DNA from: Labrys wisconsinensis
GTDB lineage: Bacteria > Pseudomonadota > Alphaproteobacteria > Rhizobiales > Labraceae
Assembly: GCF_030814995.1 (NCBI RefSeq)
Contig: NZ_JAUSVX010000008.1
Span: 286,479-350,478, forward strand
Reading direction: 5' to 3'
DNA length: 64,000 nt
Position numbers and translations under genes: made by a program
Part shown: positions 17,674 to 27,154 of the stretch, piece by piece
Layout: the number at the start of each line of letters is the position of its first letter
How positions within the stretch are numbered: position 1 is the first letter of the stretch
The notes under the pieces: model-generated
The model's database searches: none
What the model was told of the DNA's origin: nothing
What the model saw: the letters and a program-made list of their open reading frames with translations, nothing else

Positions 17674-19278
17674 TCACCCCCGCTTGACGTCCTTGATATC
17701 GGCGAAGCGGATCGCCGGGGCCTGCTCGCCGCGATAGCGCAGGTCGAAGGCGGACTTGGCCATGAACACCGGGTCGCCGTCGAGGTCGTCGGCGATCGAG
17801 AAGGCGTTGGCCGCGACGAACTTGTCGAGGTCGGCCCGGTTCTCGGCCGAGATCCAGCGCGCCAGCGCGAACTCGGACGGCTCGAAGCGGATCTCCAGGC
17901 CATATTCGGCCTCGAGCCGGTTCTGCAGCACGTCGAGCTGCAGCGCACCGACCACGCCGACCAGCGCCGGCGAGCCGTCGCGCGGGCGGAAGGACTGCAC
18001 CACGCCTTCCTCGGCCAGGTCCTGCAGCGCGTCCTTCAGCTTCTTGGCCTTCATCGCATCGGGCAGGCGGACGCGGCGCAGGATCTCCGGCGCGAAGCTC
18101 GGCACGCCGAGGAAGGTGATGTCCTCGTTCTCGGTCAGCGTGTCGCCGATGCGCAGCGCCCCGTGGTTGGGGATGCCGACTACGTCGCCGGCATAGGCCT
18201 CTTCGGCGAGCGCCCGGTCCTGGGCGAAGAAGAACTGCGGCGCGTTGAGGCTCATGCTCTTGCCCGTGCGCATCAGCTTCACCCGCATGCCGCGCGTCAG
18301 CTTGCCCGAGCACAGGCGCGCGAAGGCGATGCGGTCGCGGTGGTTGGGATCCATGTTCGCCTGGATCTTGAAGACGAAGGCCGAGAGCCTGTCTTCGGTC
18401 GCGTGCACCACGCGGCTGGAGGCGGCCTGGTCGCGCGGGGCGGGGGCATGGTCGCCCAGCCCCTTCAGGAGGTCGCCGACGCCGAAATTCTTGATGGCCG
18501 AGCCGAAGAACACCGGCGTCAGGTGCCCCTCGCGGAAGGCCCGCAGGTTGAAGTCGCCGCAGGCTTCCTGCACCAGCGACAATTCCTCCGCGGTCGCCGC
18601 CGCATCGAGGCGAGGCGCGATCCGGGCGATGCCGGCGACGTCGTCGGCCGCCATCGGCACCGCGTCCTCGTCGCGATCGACCAGGCGCACGTGCCGGGCG
18701 GCGAAGTCATAGGTGCCGGCGAAGTCGCGCCCGCGCCCGATCGGCCAGGTCATCGGCACGGTGGCGAGCGCCAGGGTCTTCTCGATCTCGTCGAGCAGCT
18801 CGAAGGGGTCGCGGCCCTCGCGGTCCATCTTGTTGATGAAGGTGATGATCGGGATGTCGCGCAGGCGGCAGACCTCGAACAGCTTGCGCGTGCGCGCCTC
18901 GATGCCCTTGGCGGCGTCGATCACCATGACGGCCGAATCGACGGCGGTGAGCGTGCGGTAGGTGTCCTCCGAGAAGTCCTCGTGGCCCGGCGTGTCGAGC
19001 AGGTTGAAGACGAGGCCGCCATGCTCGAACGTCATCACCGAGGTGACGACGGAGATGCCGCGCTCGCGCTCGATCGACATCCAGTCCGAGCGGGTGTTGC
19101 GCCGGTCGGCCTTGGCCTTGACCTGGCCGGCGAGCTGGATGGCGCCGCCGAACAGCAGCAGCTTCTCGGTAAGCGTGGTCTTGCCCGCATCGGGATGCGA
19201 GATGATGGCGAAGGTGCGTCGCCGCTCCACCTCGTGGGCGAGGGGGGACGTGGCGGGATGGGGCGAGAGGTCGTTCAA
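17674..19278 (-). CDS. prfC: Peptide chain release factor 3
   Basis: RF3 is a GTPase that recycles RF1/RF2 from the ribosome after termination. In the 534-residue product the G1 loop is SHPDAGKTT, G3 is DTPGHEDF and G4 is NKMD. The RF3-specific second domain and C-terminal domain follow (LQLDVLQNRLEAEYGLEIRFE). The open frame extends through the tRNA-Gly gene, which cannot be coding. I chose the TTG at 19278, which follows GGA at seven bases and gives a length close to the 529 residues of E. coli RF3; a TTG at 19293 is the alternative. Confidence 0.94.
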   Translation of the reverse strand: MNDLSPHPATSPLAHEVERRRTFAIISHPDAGKTTLTEKLLLFGGAIQLAGQVKAKADRRNTRSDWMSIERERGISVVTSVMTFEHGGLVFNLLDTPGHEDFSEDTYRTLTAVDSAVMVIDAAKGIEARTRKLFEVCRLRDIPIITFINKMDREGRDPFELLDEIEKTLALATVPMTWPIGRGRDFAGTYDFAARHVRLVDRDEDAVPMAADDVAGIARIAPRLDAAATAEELSLVQEACGDFNLRAFREGHLTPVFFGSAIKNFGVGDLLKGLGDHAPAPRDQAASSRVVHATEDRLSAFVFKIQANMDPNHRDRIAFARLCSGKLTRGMRVKLMRTGKSMSLNAPQFFFAQDRALAEEAYAGDVVGIPNHGALRIGDTLTENEDITFLGVPSFAPEILRRVRLPDAMKAKKLKDALQDLAEEGVVQSFRPRDGSPALVGVVGALQLDVLQNRLEAEYGLEIRFEPSEFALARWISAENRADLDKFVAANAFSIADDLDGDPVFMAKSAFDLRYRGEQAPAIRFADIKDVKRG

Positions 19279-19469
19279 GGCGAGATCCGGCAATGGCGCG
19301 ATGTTGCCGGCTCTGTGGCACGAAACGCGCCGCGCGTCACGCGCCGGGGCGGGTGAGGGCACAGGGCCGATGCGATCTTTTGCACAGGCCGCGATTTTCC
19401 CTGTTGCAATCCCCGCGGCCCTTTGGCATACGAGCGGCCTCGCCGGGCGGTGTTCGGCGTACCCAGGAT

Positions 19470-19544
19470 GCGGGTGTAGCTCAGGGGTAGAGCACAACCT
19501 TGCCAAGGTTGGGGTCGAGGGTTCGAATCCCTTCGCCCGCTCCA
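19470..19544 (+). tRNA. tRNA-Gly (anticodon GCC)
   Basis: The sequence folds as a cloverleaf. The acceptor stem GCGGGTG pairs with CGCCCGC with one G-T pair, the D-loop has AGCTCAGGGGTAGAGC, the anticodon loop CTTGCCAA carries GCC, and the T-arm contains GGTTCGAATCC. The 3' CCA is encoded. It is followed by a rho-independent terminator. It marks the point where the core-like gene order ends. Confidence 0.97.
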
Positions 19545-19578
19545 AATTTTCCTTGTAAGAACAAGGAGTTAGAAGAAG

Positions 19579-19606
19579 GCCACCTCCGGGTGGCTTTTCT
19601 GTTTTT
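19579..19606 (+). terminator. Rho-independent terminator after tRNA-Gly
   Basis: The stem GCCACC (19579-19584) and GGTGGC (19589-19594) encloses a TCCG tetraloop and is followed by TTTTCTGTTTTT. This is a classic intrinsic terminator placed 35 bases after the tRNA. Confidence 0.85.
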
Positions 19607-20074
19607 CGGGTTGGTCAACACCGTACGTCTCAGGCTGAGCAAACGCCCCGGGCGAGGCGCATCGTTCCACGCGGCTACAAACCCGTCGACGTGCATCGGC
19701 GTTTTCATGCTGGAGAAGCCACCGTGTCACGGCTGGGCCGCATTGCTGGTTCTGTCATTGGCAGCATAGGATCCGGAGCATGGGTTTCGAGAGGAATGGA
19801 GCGTGGCCACTGGAAAGTCTGGCGATCTTTAGAAAGGCCGCGGTTCCAACTCCGATCATTCCAATGATGGGCTGGATGGATATCTAAGTAGAAACAAGGT
19901 TTTATGAGGCGCGGTGTGCAAAAAATGCACACGAATGTTCTCCTTCTCTTCCGTTTTCTTTAGTGCGATTGGACGGCCGATAGTACGACCGGAGCTGCCG
20001 TCCTCACGCCGCGGCACCCCACGGCCGCTCACGACTGCGCAAGGGGTACGCGCGGTGCTTTGGGAAGTGGTGGT
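19607..20074. other. Gene-poor stretch after the tRNA
   Basis: I see no supportable gene. GC content falls relative to the flanks. One short palindrome is visible: GTGTGCA (19914-19920) and TGCACAC (19926-19932) around five A residues. The stretch may be the edge of a horizontally acquired segment. No repeat of the tRNA 3' end was seen in the window. Confidence 0.5.
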
Positions 20075-20236
20075 ATGATCGACGTGTGGCCAACTGACCC
20101 GAATGCGTTCATGCCAGAGATATTACCTCCCACGGTATCCGTGATGGCGGATGTGCAACTTGGGGCGACGACAATTTCGATTGATCAAGGAGGACAGGTG
20201 CCAGCTGGTATTGGGGGCTTTAATCCAGGTAGATGA
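20075..20236 (+). CDS. Possible small protein of 53 residues
   Basis: The frame starts at an ATG seven bases after GGGAAG, a good ribosome binding site. The product is acidic at first (MIDVWPTDPNAFMPEILPP) and ends in a Gly-rich tail (QVPAGIGGFNPGR). I recognise no family. It may be a real small gene, the remnant of a larger protein, or chance. It lies in the gene-poor stretch after the tRNA. Confidence 0.3.
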   Translation: MIDVWPTDPNAFMPEILPPTVSVMADVQLGATTISIDQGGQVPAGIGGFNPGR

Positions 20237-20359
20237 AAAAGACATGCTACCTTCCTGGGAGGAATAAGCTGACCGTCTAGCAGACTGGGCGACCTGTCCG
20301 CCTTTGTACAGCTGAGGGGCGACGAACTGGTCTGCTCACATCTAGAATAGGATGGCGTC

Positions 20360-20689
20360 GTGGGACGAAAGCGATTTGTGATCGTCATTTTGATCATCTT
20401 GATCCCAATAGTCCTTGTAAGCACTTGCGAGTTTCATGGCACTAGCCTGAATGCTCGCTTTGGCGCTGTATCGGTCGGTATGACTAGGCAGGAGGTGATC
20501 GATGCGCTTGGCCTTCCGAGCAGGGAGGAACCCTGTGGCGCTCCCTTTACCCCCCCTCTCGACATAACGAGCTGCAAAACCGCACTGATTTACGGGTCCA
20601 GTGCTGCGCCATTGATTCCGCAGTATTGGACGGTTTGGTTGGACGATAGTGGCCGAGTTGTTGGAAAATTCGAATTTCTCTCGCCGTGA
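20360..20689 (+). CDS. Small membrane-anchored protein with SmpA/BamE-like segment
   Basis: The 109-residue product has an N-terminal hydrophobic signal or anchor (FVIVILIILIPIVLVSTC); the cysteine could be a lipobox position but the motif is imperfect. The segment VSVGMTRQEVIDALGLPSREE resembles the SmpA/OmlA (BamE-like) fold, in which GM..EEV...LG.P is typical. Two later cysteines (EPCGAP, TSCKTAL) could form a disulfide. The start is a GTG with AGGA seven bases upstream. Base composition is lower in GC than the core genes, consistent with acquisition. Confidence 0.55.
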   Translation: MGRKRFVIVILIILIPIVLVSTCEFHGTSLNARFGAVSVGMTRQEVIDALGLPSREEPCGAPFTPPLDITSCKTALIYGSSAAPLIPQYWTVWLDDSGRVVGKFEFLSP

Positions 20690-21315
20690 CATAGAGTCGG
20701 CGGCTGTACGTAGCTGGTAATCGATCGACCTGCTGGCGAAGGAACTCAGTGGTCTGCCGCATCTTCGTCACGCGGTCTTGAGTGTGCTAGGCGAGCTGCC
20801 CGCGCTTGATAGTCGTCCGTGAAGAAACCCGATTACGCCGTGCGTGGCCGGAGCCTCCGAGGTGGCCCGTGATCGGCGCCGGGTCTGCGACCGGCGCCGT
20901 CGTCGGCGAACCGATTGCACCGCCGCCATGCGCCGTCGATCCGCCGATCGGCAGTCGCGAACAATCACCGGACTGGTCGGGTGACGAAGATTTTGCATAA
21001 AATATCACTCATGAGTTTCGAGGGTGTGAACTCAATGATTGATCGCGTTGCGATTCCAATCGTTCCCGTTTCACGCTTCACTCGAAGAGGCGGGCGGCGG
21101 ATCAAGCCGTTCACACGATTCCTGCCGTCCAGAATTTAGGAAGGAGCGCAGGGTCGGTGGAATATATGCATGCGGTGGATTGTTGAGTCATATATGTTTT
21201 CGAAAAAATGCATTCATTTTTTATTGACAAGCTCACAAACTTAACCACCATTGAATTAAGCGTCCGCCGAGCAACCAGGCGATGCCGGCAGGAAGCGCGG
21301 AACGGAGGAGAACCT
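20690..21315. other. Intergenic region before the first sugar ABC operon
   Basis: No gene is supportable. The downstream part (about 21150-21260) is AT-rich and probably contains the promoter of the ABC operon; TTGACA occurs near 21224 without a convincing -10 box. A short frame at 20806-21000 with a Gly/Pro-rich product is not convincing. GGAGGAG at 21304-21310 is the ribosome binding site for the next gene. Confidence 0.5.
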
Positions 21316-22326
21316 ATGGCTTTCATGAACAGACGGCATGTGCTCGCGGCGGTCGGCGCGACGGCGATGGCTGGCACGCTCGGCCTGCGGGCGAGCGCTT
21401 CTGCCGCCGAGGCCAGGCGCATGGTCGTCATCCACAAGATCGCGGGCATTCCCTGGGTCAACATGATGGCGGACGGCGTCGCTCAAGGCGGCCAGAAGTT
21501 CGGGATCACCGCATCCCTGATCGGCCCTGCAACCCCCGATCCGGCGCAGCAGGTCAAGCTGATCGAGGATGTCATCGCCCAGAAGGTCGACGTCATCGGA
21601 TTGGTGCCGCTCGACGAGAAGGTCTGCGCGCCATCGCTCAAGCGCGCCCAGGCGGCGGGGATCAAGGTCGTCACCCTGGAAGGACCGAACCAGGACGGCC
21701 GCGACTGGAATGTCGATCTGGTCAACTCGAAGACGTTCGGCGAAATCCAGATGCAACGCCTGGCGGCAGCGATGGGCGAGAAGGGGCGATACGTCGTCTA
21801 TGTCGGCACGCTGACCACGCCCTTGCACAATGTCTGGGCCGACGCGGCGATCGCGTATCAAAAGGCCCACTATCCCAACATGACGCTCGCCACGGACCGC
21901 TTCCCCGGCGGCGACGAGGTCGACGTTTCGCAGCGAACCACACTTGATGTGGTCAAGGCCTATCCGGATGTCGCCGGCATTCTGGCGGAGGGCTCGAACG
22001 GGCCGATCGGTGCCGGCAACGCGATCAAGCAACTGCATATGGAGAAGAAGATCGCGGTCGTCGGCACTTGCGTGCCGAGCCAGGCGCAGGCGTTGCTCAA
22101 GGGAAAGATCATTCGGGAATGCACTTTGTGGAACCCGACTGTATCCGGCTATGCCATGGTGGCCGTTGCCAAGCTTTTGCTCGACGGCACGCCGATCGTT
22201 GCCGACATGGAAATCGCTGACCTGGGCAAGGCGTCCGTTGACCCGGCGAACAAGGCGATACAATTCGACAAGATGCTGGAGATTACCACCGACAACGTCG
22301 ATTCACTGGTCGCCGCTGGCCTGTGA
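21316..22326 (+). CDS. CUT2 sugar ABC transporter substrate-binding protein (module A)
   Basis: This 336-residue periplasmic-binding-protein-like protein (Peripla_BP_4 type) should capture a sugar or polyol. It begins with a twin-arginine-like signal (MNRRHVLAAVGATAMAGTLG), so export by Tat is possible. The mature part shows PDPAQQVKLIEDVIAQKVDVIGLVPLDEK, typical of the RbsB/LsrB group. GGAGGAG five bases upstream fixes the ATG at 21316. The ATPase and two permeases follow in the same operon, then an aldo/keto reductase. The ligand is unknown. Confidence 0.93.
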   Translation: MAFMNRRHVLAAVGATAMAGTLGLRASASAAEARRMVVIHKIAGIPWVNMMADGVAQGGQKFGITASLIGPATPDPAQQVKLIEDVIAQKVDVIGLVPLDEKVCAPSLKRAQAAGIKVVTLEGPNQDGRDWNVDLVNSKTFGEIQMQRLAAAMGEKGRYVVYVGTLTTPLHNVWADAAIAYQKAHYPNMTLATDRFPGGDEVDVSQRTTLDVVKAYPDVAGILAEGSNGPIGAGNAIKQLHMEKKIAVVGTCVPSQAQALLKGKIIRECTLWNPTVSGYAMVAVAKLLLDGTPIVADMEIADLGKASVDPANKAIQFDKMLEITTDNVDSLVAAGL

Positions 22327-22430
22327 CTCGCTCGGGGTCGTCGAGGGGCAGGGCGAAAGCGCCCGGCCCTTTGCCATCCCAGCCCTGTCGCATGGTCCGA
22401 GCCGAACCGAAGCCCGGATGGAAACGCCGC

Positions 22431-23915
22431 ATGGCAGCTTTTCTGCAGCTATCCGACATCTCGAAGCGGTTTGGCGGGGTTCGTGCCCTCGAGCATGTCG
22501 ATCTGGTGCTCGAGCAGGGCGAAGTGCATTGCATCGCCGGCGAAAATGGCTCCGGCAAATCGACCCTGATCAAGATCATCGCCGGCGTTCAGGCGCCCGA
22601 ACCCGGCGGTCGGATCGTGATCGAGGGGCAGCACTATCCGCATCTCACGCCCAATCAGAGCACGACGTGCGGAATTCAGATCATCTATCAGGATCTGTCG
22701 TTGTTCCCGAATCTGACCGTCGCCGAGAATATCGGCATGGCTCAGCATCTGGGATCGCCACATCTCGTGGATTGGTCGGAAATTGAGCGTATCGCTCTCG
22801 GCGCAGTCGAAAGAATTGGCGCCAATCTCGCCCTCGACAGGAAGGTCGAGGAGCTTCCCATCGCACAAAGGCAGATCGTCGCGATCTGCCGTGCCCTGGC
22901 AGGCGATGCGAAGCTTGTCATCATGGATGAGCCGACGGCCTCCCTCACGCGTCAGGAAATCAAGACGCTGCTGCAATTGATTGCCGATCTGAAGGCAAGA
23001 GGGATCACTATCGTATTCGTCAGCCACAAGCTCGATGAGGTCCTCGAGGTGGCCGATAAGGTCACCGTCCTGCGCGACGGAAAGTGTGTCGGCACCTTCA
23101 GCGCGACAGGCATCAACGATAAAAAACTGGCCTTCCTAATGACGGGCAAGGAATTCCACTACGATCTCAGGGAAGTGGATCTGTCAAAGGCACCCGTCGT
23201 GCTTTCGGTGTCGGATCTCGAACGCACTGGAGACTATCAGGACGTCTCGTTCGAGGTCCGGGCGGGTGAGATTTTCGGCATCACCGGCCTGCTCGGTTCG
23301 GGGCGGACCGAACTGGCCCTGTCGTTGTTCGGCATGAATCCGCCGGACAGGGGCGAAATTCGGATCGGCGGAAACCGGGTCGTGCTGCGATCGAACCGGG
23401 ACGCGATCAAGCAAGGCATCGCCTATGTCTCGGAAGACCGCCTGAGCCTCGGCCTCATCCTCCAGCAGCCGATCTCCTCGAATATCGTCGTGACGATCTT
23501 CGACAAGATTTCCGGCGCATTGGGGCTGCTCGATCCCGCGAAACGCAAGACCGCCGTGCGGGACTGGATCAGGGATCTGGCCATCAAGGTCTCCAACCCC
23601 GAGAATTCGGTCTCGACCCTCTCCGGCGGCAACCAGCAGCGCGTCGTGCTGGCAAAGTGGCTGGCCTGTGCGCCGCGATTGCTCATTCTGGACAGCCCCA
23701 CCGTCGGCGTCGACATCAACGCCAAGGACGGCATCTACGACATCGTCAGGAAACTCGCCGCGACCGGCGTCGCCATCATCATGATTTCCGACGAAGTCCC
23801 CGAAGTTCTCTATCACAGCCACAGGATCGGTATCATGCGAGGCGGTCGCCTCGAGCGAGAGTTCCTGGCGCATGCCACGACAGAGCACGAGATATCGGAG
23901 GCCATCAATGCGTGA
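22431..23915 (+). CDS. CUT2 ABC transporter ATPase with two NBDs (module A)
   Basis: The 494-residue protein carries two ABC domains, as in RbsA. Domain 1 has Walker A GENGSGKST, the signature-like PIAQRQIVAICRAL and Walker B VIMDEPTASL. Domain 2 has a degenerate Walker A (GLLGSGRTEL), as usual in this group, and a good signature LSGGNQQRVVLAKWL. Its Walker B reads LLILDSPTVGVD, with Ser where the catalytic Glu normally stands (DEPT). I chose the ATG at 22431, which opens into the first strand. The stop overlaps the next permease start by eight bases. Confidence 0.94.
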   Translation: MAAFLQLSDISKRFGGVRALEHVDLVLEQGEVHCIAGENGSGKSTLIKIIAGVQAPEPGGRIVIEGQHYPHLTPNQSTTCGIQIIYQDLSLFPNLTVAENIGMAQHLGSPHLVDWSEIERIALGAVERIGANLALDRKVEELPIAQRQIVAICRALAGDAKLVIMDEPTASLTRQEIKTLLQLIADLKARGITIVFVSHKLDEVLEVADKVTVLRDGKCVGTFSATGINDKKLAFLMTGKEFHYDLREVDLSKAPVVLSVSDLERTGDYQDVSFEVRAGEIFGITGLLGSGRTELALSLFGMNPPDRGEIRIGGNRVVLRSNRDAIKQGIAYVSEDRLSLGLILQQPISSNIVVTIFDKISGALGLLDPAKRKTAVRDWIRDLAIKVSNPENSVSTLSGGNQQRVVLAKWLACAPRLLILDSPTVGVDINAKDGIYDIVRKLAATGVAIIMISDEVPEVLYHSHRIGIMRGGRLEREFLAHATTEHEISEAINA

Positions 23916-24903
23916 AAGCTTGGCTCGCTTCCGCTCGCGACATGAGTTCTGGCTATTGCTCTTCATCGTTGCATTGGTTGTCGTGCTGTCTTTGTTTTCG
24001 CCGAGCTTTTTCACGGCGCGCAATCTTTCCGATATGCTGACGTCGAACGCCTATCTCGCGATTCTGTGCTCCGGCCTGGTCGTCGTGCTCATCGCGGGCG
24101 GCATCGACGTGTCGTTCACCGCCATCGCATCGGTGGCGCAGTACGTTGCGGTGTCCTATGCCAAAGCGGTGGGCGGGAATTGGCCCGTCGTCTTTCTCAT
24201 TGCATGCGCGGTCGGTGTCCTGTGCGGCATGTTCAATGCCGTGCTGATCTACCGGTTCAGGATCAGAAGCATCATCGCGACGATCGCCACTCTGAACGTC
24301 TTCTACGGCCTCCTGATCACCATCAGTGGAGGCCGGTGGATATCGGTCCTGCCGGACTGGTTCCAACGCGGCATCAGCTGGTTCGAGGTCACGGACAGCG
24401 ATGATTACACCTATGCCTTGAATCTTCAGATCTTGCTGCTCGTCCTCAGCTTCGTCGTCACATGGTGCCTGTTGCAGCGGAGCAGCATCGGCAGGCAGAT
24501 TTATGCGATGGGCGGCAATCCGGAGGCTGCGCAACGGCTCGGATTCAGGGTCTTTCGTCTTCATCTGCTCGTCTACGGCTATATGGGATTGACCGCAGGG
24601 CTCGCCTCGATCGCCCAGGCTCAGCTCGCGCAGACCGTCATGCCGAGTTCGCTCGTCGGCAAGGAACTGGATGTGCTTGCGGCGGTCGTGCTCGGAGGCG
24701 CGAGCCTAACGGGCGGCGTCGGAACAGTCCTGGGAACGATACTCGGCGTTGCGCTGCTCGCGATCATGCAAAACGGATTGCTGCTGGTGGGCGTCTCATC
24801 CTACTGGCTGCAATTCTTCAGTGGGCTGGTCATCCTGATCGCGATGTCGATCACGGCGATCCAGATGCGCCGCGGCCAGGTCCGGCGGAGGGTTGCGGCA
24901 TGA
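23908..24903 (+). CDS. CUT2 ABC transporter permease 1 (module A)
   Basis: This 331-residue BPD_transp_2 (RbsC-type) membrane protein has about nine to ten helices. Typical segments are LVVVLIAGGIDVSFTAIASV, the cytoplasmic loop GGNPEAAQRLGFRVFR that contacts the ATPase, and AVVLGGASLTGGVGTVLGT. The start ATG at 23908 overlaps the end of the ATPase gene by eight bases and its own stop overlaps the second permease (ATGA), so expression is translationally coupled. Confidence 0.94.
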   Translation: MRESLARFRSRHEFWLLLFIVALVVVLSLFSPSFFTARNLSDMLTSNAYLAILCSGLVVVLIAGGIDVSFTAIASVAQYVAVSYAKAVGGNWPVVFLIACAVGVLCGMFNAVLIYRFRIRSIIATIATLNVFYGLLITISGGRWISVLPDWFQRGISWFEVTDSDDYTYALNLQILLLVLSFVVTWCLLQRSSIGRQIYAMGGNPEAAQRLGFRVFRLHLLVYGYMGLTAGLASIAQAQLAQTVMPSSLVGKELDVLAAVVLGGASLTGGVGTVLGTILGVALLAIMQNGLLLVGVSSYWLQFFSGLVILIAMSITAIQMRRGQVRRRVAA

Positions 24904-25922
24904 CCCTGAGCCCGGCGACATCCATGCGGGAGGGCGCGGCCTCGCGCGCCAGGCGCCTGATCTTCAAGACGACGCAAGGCGGACTTCTGAGCTTGCTCCT
25001 GGCGCTCATGCTGACGTTCACGCTGCTTGTCGGCGCCCAGTTCCTCGCTCTCGACAATCTGCAGTCGATGGCCTTTCAACTTCCGGAGTTGGGTATCCTT
25101 TCACTCGCCATGATGATCTCGCTGTTGCATGGCGGGGTGAACCTTTCGCTGATCTCGACGGCGAATCTCTCCAGCCTGACGATTGCCTATGTGCTCACGA
25201 CGATGGTTCCCGGCTCCGGGGGAGTTGCCTGGGGCATCTGGCAGGTCGTCGCGATCTGCAGCGGGCTGGTGGTCGCGGCCCTCGTCGGGCTGATCAATGG
25301 CGCCGTGATCGCCTACCTCCGGGTTTCGCCGATCCTTGCGACGCTCGGCACGATGATCATGGTCAAGGGGATCGCCATCGGGTTGACGCACGGCACCGTC
25401 ATCTCCGATTTCCCTGCGCCGATCGTCTTCATCGGCAGCGGCACGGTCTTCGGCATTCCCTTCGGGATCATCCTTTTCGGCGGCTGCGCAGCTCTCTTCT
25501 CGATCATGCTCAATCGCACGCCATTCGGCGCGGCGATCTATCTCATGGGCTCGAACGAGCAGGCGACGGCCTTTTCCGGGGTCGACACGAAACGCGTGAT
25601 CCTGAAGATCTACGTCATCTCCAGCCTGCTGGCTGCGGTCGCCGGCGTGGTGATGATGGCGCGGTTCAATTCCGCCAACGCCTCCTATGGGGAAAGCTAT
25701 CTCCTGGCGACGATACTGGCCGCCGTTCTGGGCGGGGTCGATCCGTATGGCGGGTTCGGCAAGGTGAGCGGCCTGATCCTCTCGCTTGTCATCCTGCAGG
25801 TCATATCATCGGCGTTCAATCAGCTCGGCCTCAGCCAGTTCATGACGCTGGCGATCTGGGGCTCCATCCTGATCGCCGTCAGCGCGGTCGCGATGTGGCG
25901 CGGCCGCGGCGTGCGCCGATGA
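24900..25922 (+). CDS. CUT2 ABC transporter permease 2 (module A)
   Basis: The 340-residue second RbsC-type permease is distinct from its neighbour. It has MMISLLHGGVNLSLISTANLSSL in the position of the usual GGIDLSVG motif, so the canonical Gly-Ile-Asp is changed to Gly-Val-Asn. It also has the loop GSNEQATAFSGVDTKRV and ATILAAVLGGVDPYGGFGKV. The two permeases presumably form a heterodimer. The ATGA overlap with the preceding stop indicates coupled translation. An aldo/keto reductase follows 85 bases later. Confidence 0.93.
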   Translation: MTLSPATSMREGAASRARRLIFKTTQGGLLSLLLALMLTFTLLVGAQFLALDNLQSMAFQLPELGILSLAMMISLLHGGVNLSLISTANLSSLTIAYVLTTMVPGSGGVAWGIWQVVAICSGLVVAALVGLINGAVIAYLRVSPILATLGTMIMVKGIAIGLTHGTVISDFPAPIVFIGSGTVFGIPFGIILFGGCAALFSIMLNRTPFGAAIYLMGSNEQATAFSGVDTKRVILKIYVISSLLAAVAGVVMMARFNSANASYGESYLLATILAAVLGGVDPYGGFGKVSGLILSLVILQVISSAFNQLGLSQFMTLAIWGSILIAVSAVAMWRGRGVRR

Positions 25923-26007
25923 GACGAGGCGGCGGGCCGCTCCGGCCGGTGTGGGCCTTCGAGGCCTCCAGCTCGAAGCCCGTTCCATTCTTTGTTCCAC
26001 GGAGGCT

Positions 26008-27063
26008 ATGATGGAATACCGTCTGCTCGGAAAATCCGGCCTGAAGGTCTCGGTGCTCAGCCTGGGCACCATGACCTTCGGGGGTGTCGGCAAGTTCAGC
26101 CATGTCGGCTCCACCGATGTGAACGGCGCTCGGCGCCAGATCGACATCTGTCTCGATGCCGGGGTCAATCTGATCGACACCGCCAACGTCTATTCGGCTG
26201 GCGTGTCGGAGGACATCATCGGTCAGGCTCTGACCGAGGGGCGCCGGCAGCGCGTTCTGCTCGCGACCAAATCCAGGATGCGGATCGGCCCGGGTCCCAA
26301 CGATGCCGGGGCGTCCCGCTACCATATCATCACGGAATGCGAGAAAAGTCTCCGCCGGCTCCGCACCGACGTCATCGACCTCTACCAGCTTCATCAATGG
26401 GATGGACAGACCCCTCTCGAGGAAACGCTCGAAGCCCTGGATGCGCTCGTGCACTCCGGCAAGGTTCGCTACGTCGGCTGTTCCAACTATTCCGGCTGGC
26501 ATCTGATGAAGGCACTGGCCGTCGCCGACAGCCGCAACCACACGCGCTATGTCAGTCAGCAGATCAACTATTCGCTCCAGGCCCGCGAGGCCGAGTATGA
26601 GCTCGTCCCGATTGCAATCGACCAGGGTGTCGGAATCCTCGTCTGGAGTCCTCTCGCCGGCGGGCTGCTGTCGGGCAAGTATCGTCGGGGGCAGCCCCAT
26701 CCGGCCGGATCGCGGCGTCTGACCGAATGGCAGGAACCGCCGGTCCGCGACGAGGCGAAGCTCTACGATGTCGTCGAGGCGCTGATCGAGGTCGGGCAGG
26801 CCCGCGGCGTCAGTGCCGCGCAGGTGGCGTTGGCATGGCTGCTGGGCCGACCAGGCGTCGTCTCGGCCATCGTCGGCGCGCGGCAGGACGAACAGCTCGT
26901 GGACAACCTCGCTGCCGCCAGCCTCGTGCTGTCCGCGGAAGAGCGCGCCCGGCTCGACCGGGTGAGCATGCTGCCGCTGCTCTACCCCTATTGGCACCAG
27001 GCCGCGTCGGTGGCCGAGCGTCTGGGCCCGGCGGATCTCGCTCTCCTGCAGCCCTATCTCTGA
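26008..27063 (+). CDS. Aldo/keto reductase (module A)
   Basis: This 351-residue AKR should oxidise or reduce a sugar-type carbonyl with NADP(H). The tetrad is visible: Asp and Tyr in LIDTANVY, Lys in ATKSRM and His in YQLHQWD. The phosphate-binding C-terminal stretch is AIVGARQDEQLVDNL. GGAGG at 26001-26005 supports the ATG at 26008 or 26011. It follows the module A transporter on the same strand and likely acts on the imported sugar. The truncated AKR at 46263-46760 is a close relative, sharing REAEYELVPIA and a PYL C-terminus. Confidence 0.93.
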   Translation: MMEYRLLGKSGLKVSVLSLGTMTFGGVGKFSHVGSTDVNGARRQIDICLDAGVNLIDTANVYSAGVSEDIIGQALTEGRRQRVLLATKSRMRIGPGPNDAGASRYHIITECEKSLRRLRTDVIDLYQLHQWDGQTPLEETLEALDALVHSGKVRYVGCSNYSGWHLMKALAVADSRNHTRYVSQQINYSLQAREAEYELVPIAIDQGVGILVWSPLAGGLLSGKYRRGQPHPAGSRRLTEWQEPPVRDEAKLYDVVEALIEVGQARGVSAAQVALAWLLGRPGVVSAIVGARQDEQLVDNLAAASLVLSAEERARLDRVSMLPLLYPYWHQAASVAERLGPADLALLQPYL

Positions 27064-27154
27064 CATCGCTTCACGAGGCGGCCGGAGGCGAGGGCCGGGG
27101 GCTGCGGGCGGGGCGGCGATGAGAGTGCACAAGATCCGTCGCAGCGTGCTGAGG

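Noticed and set aside
19279..19545. N-terminal extension of prfC through the tRNA
   Set aside because: The extension reads across tRNA-Gly on the opposite strand; the protein starts naturally at 19278.
20806..21000. Possible 64-residue Gly/Pro-rich protein
   Set aside because: There is no ribosome binding site, no recognisable family and unusual composition; likely chance.
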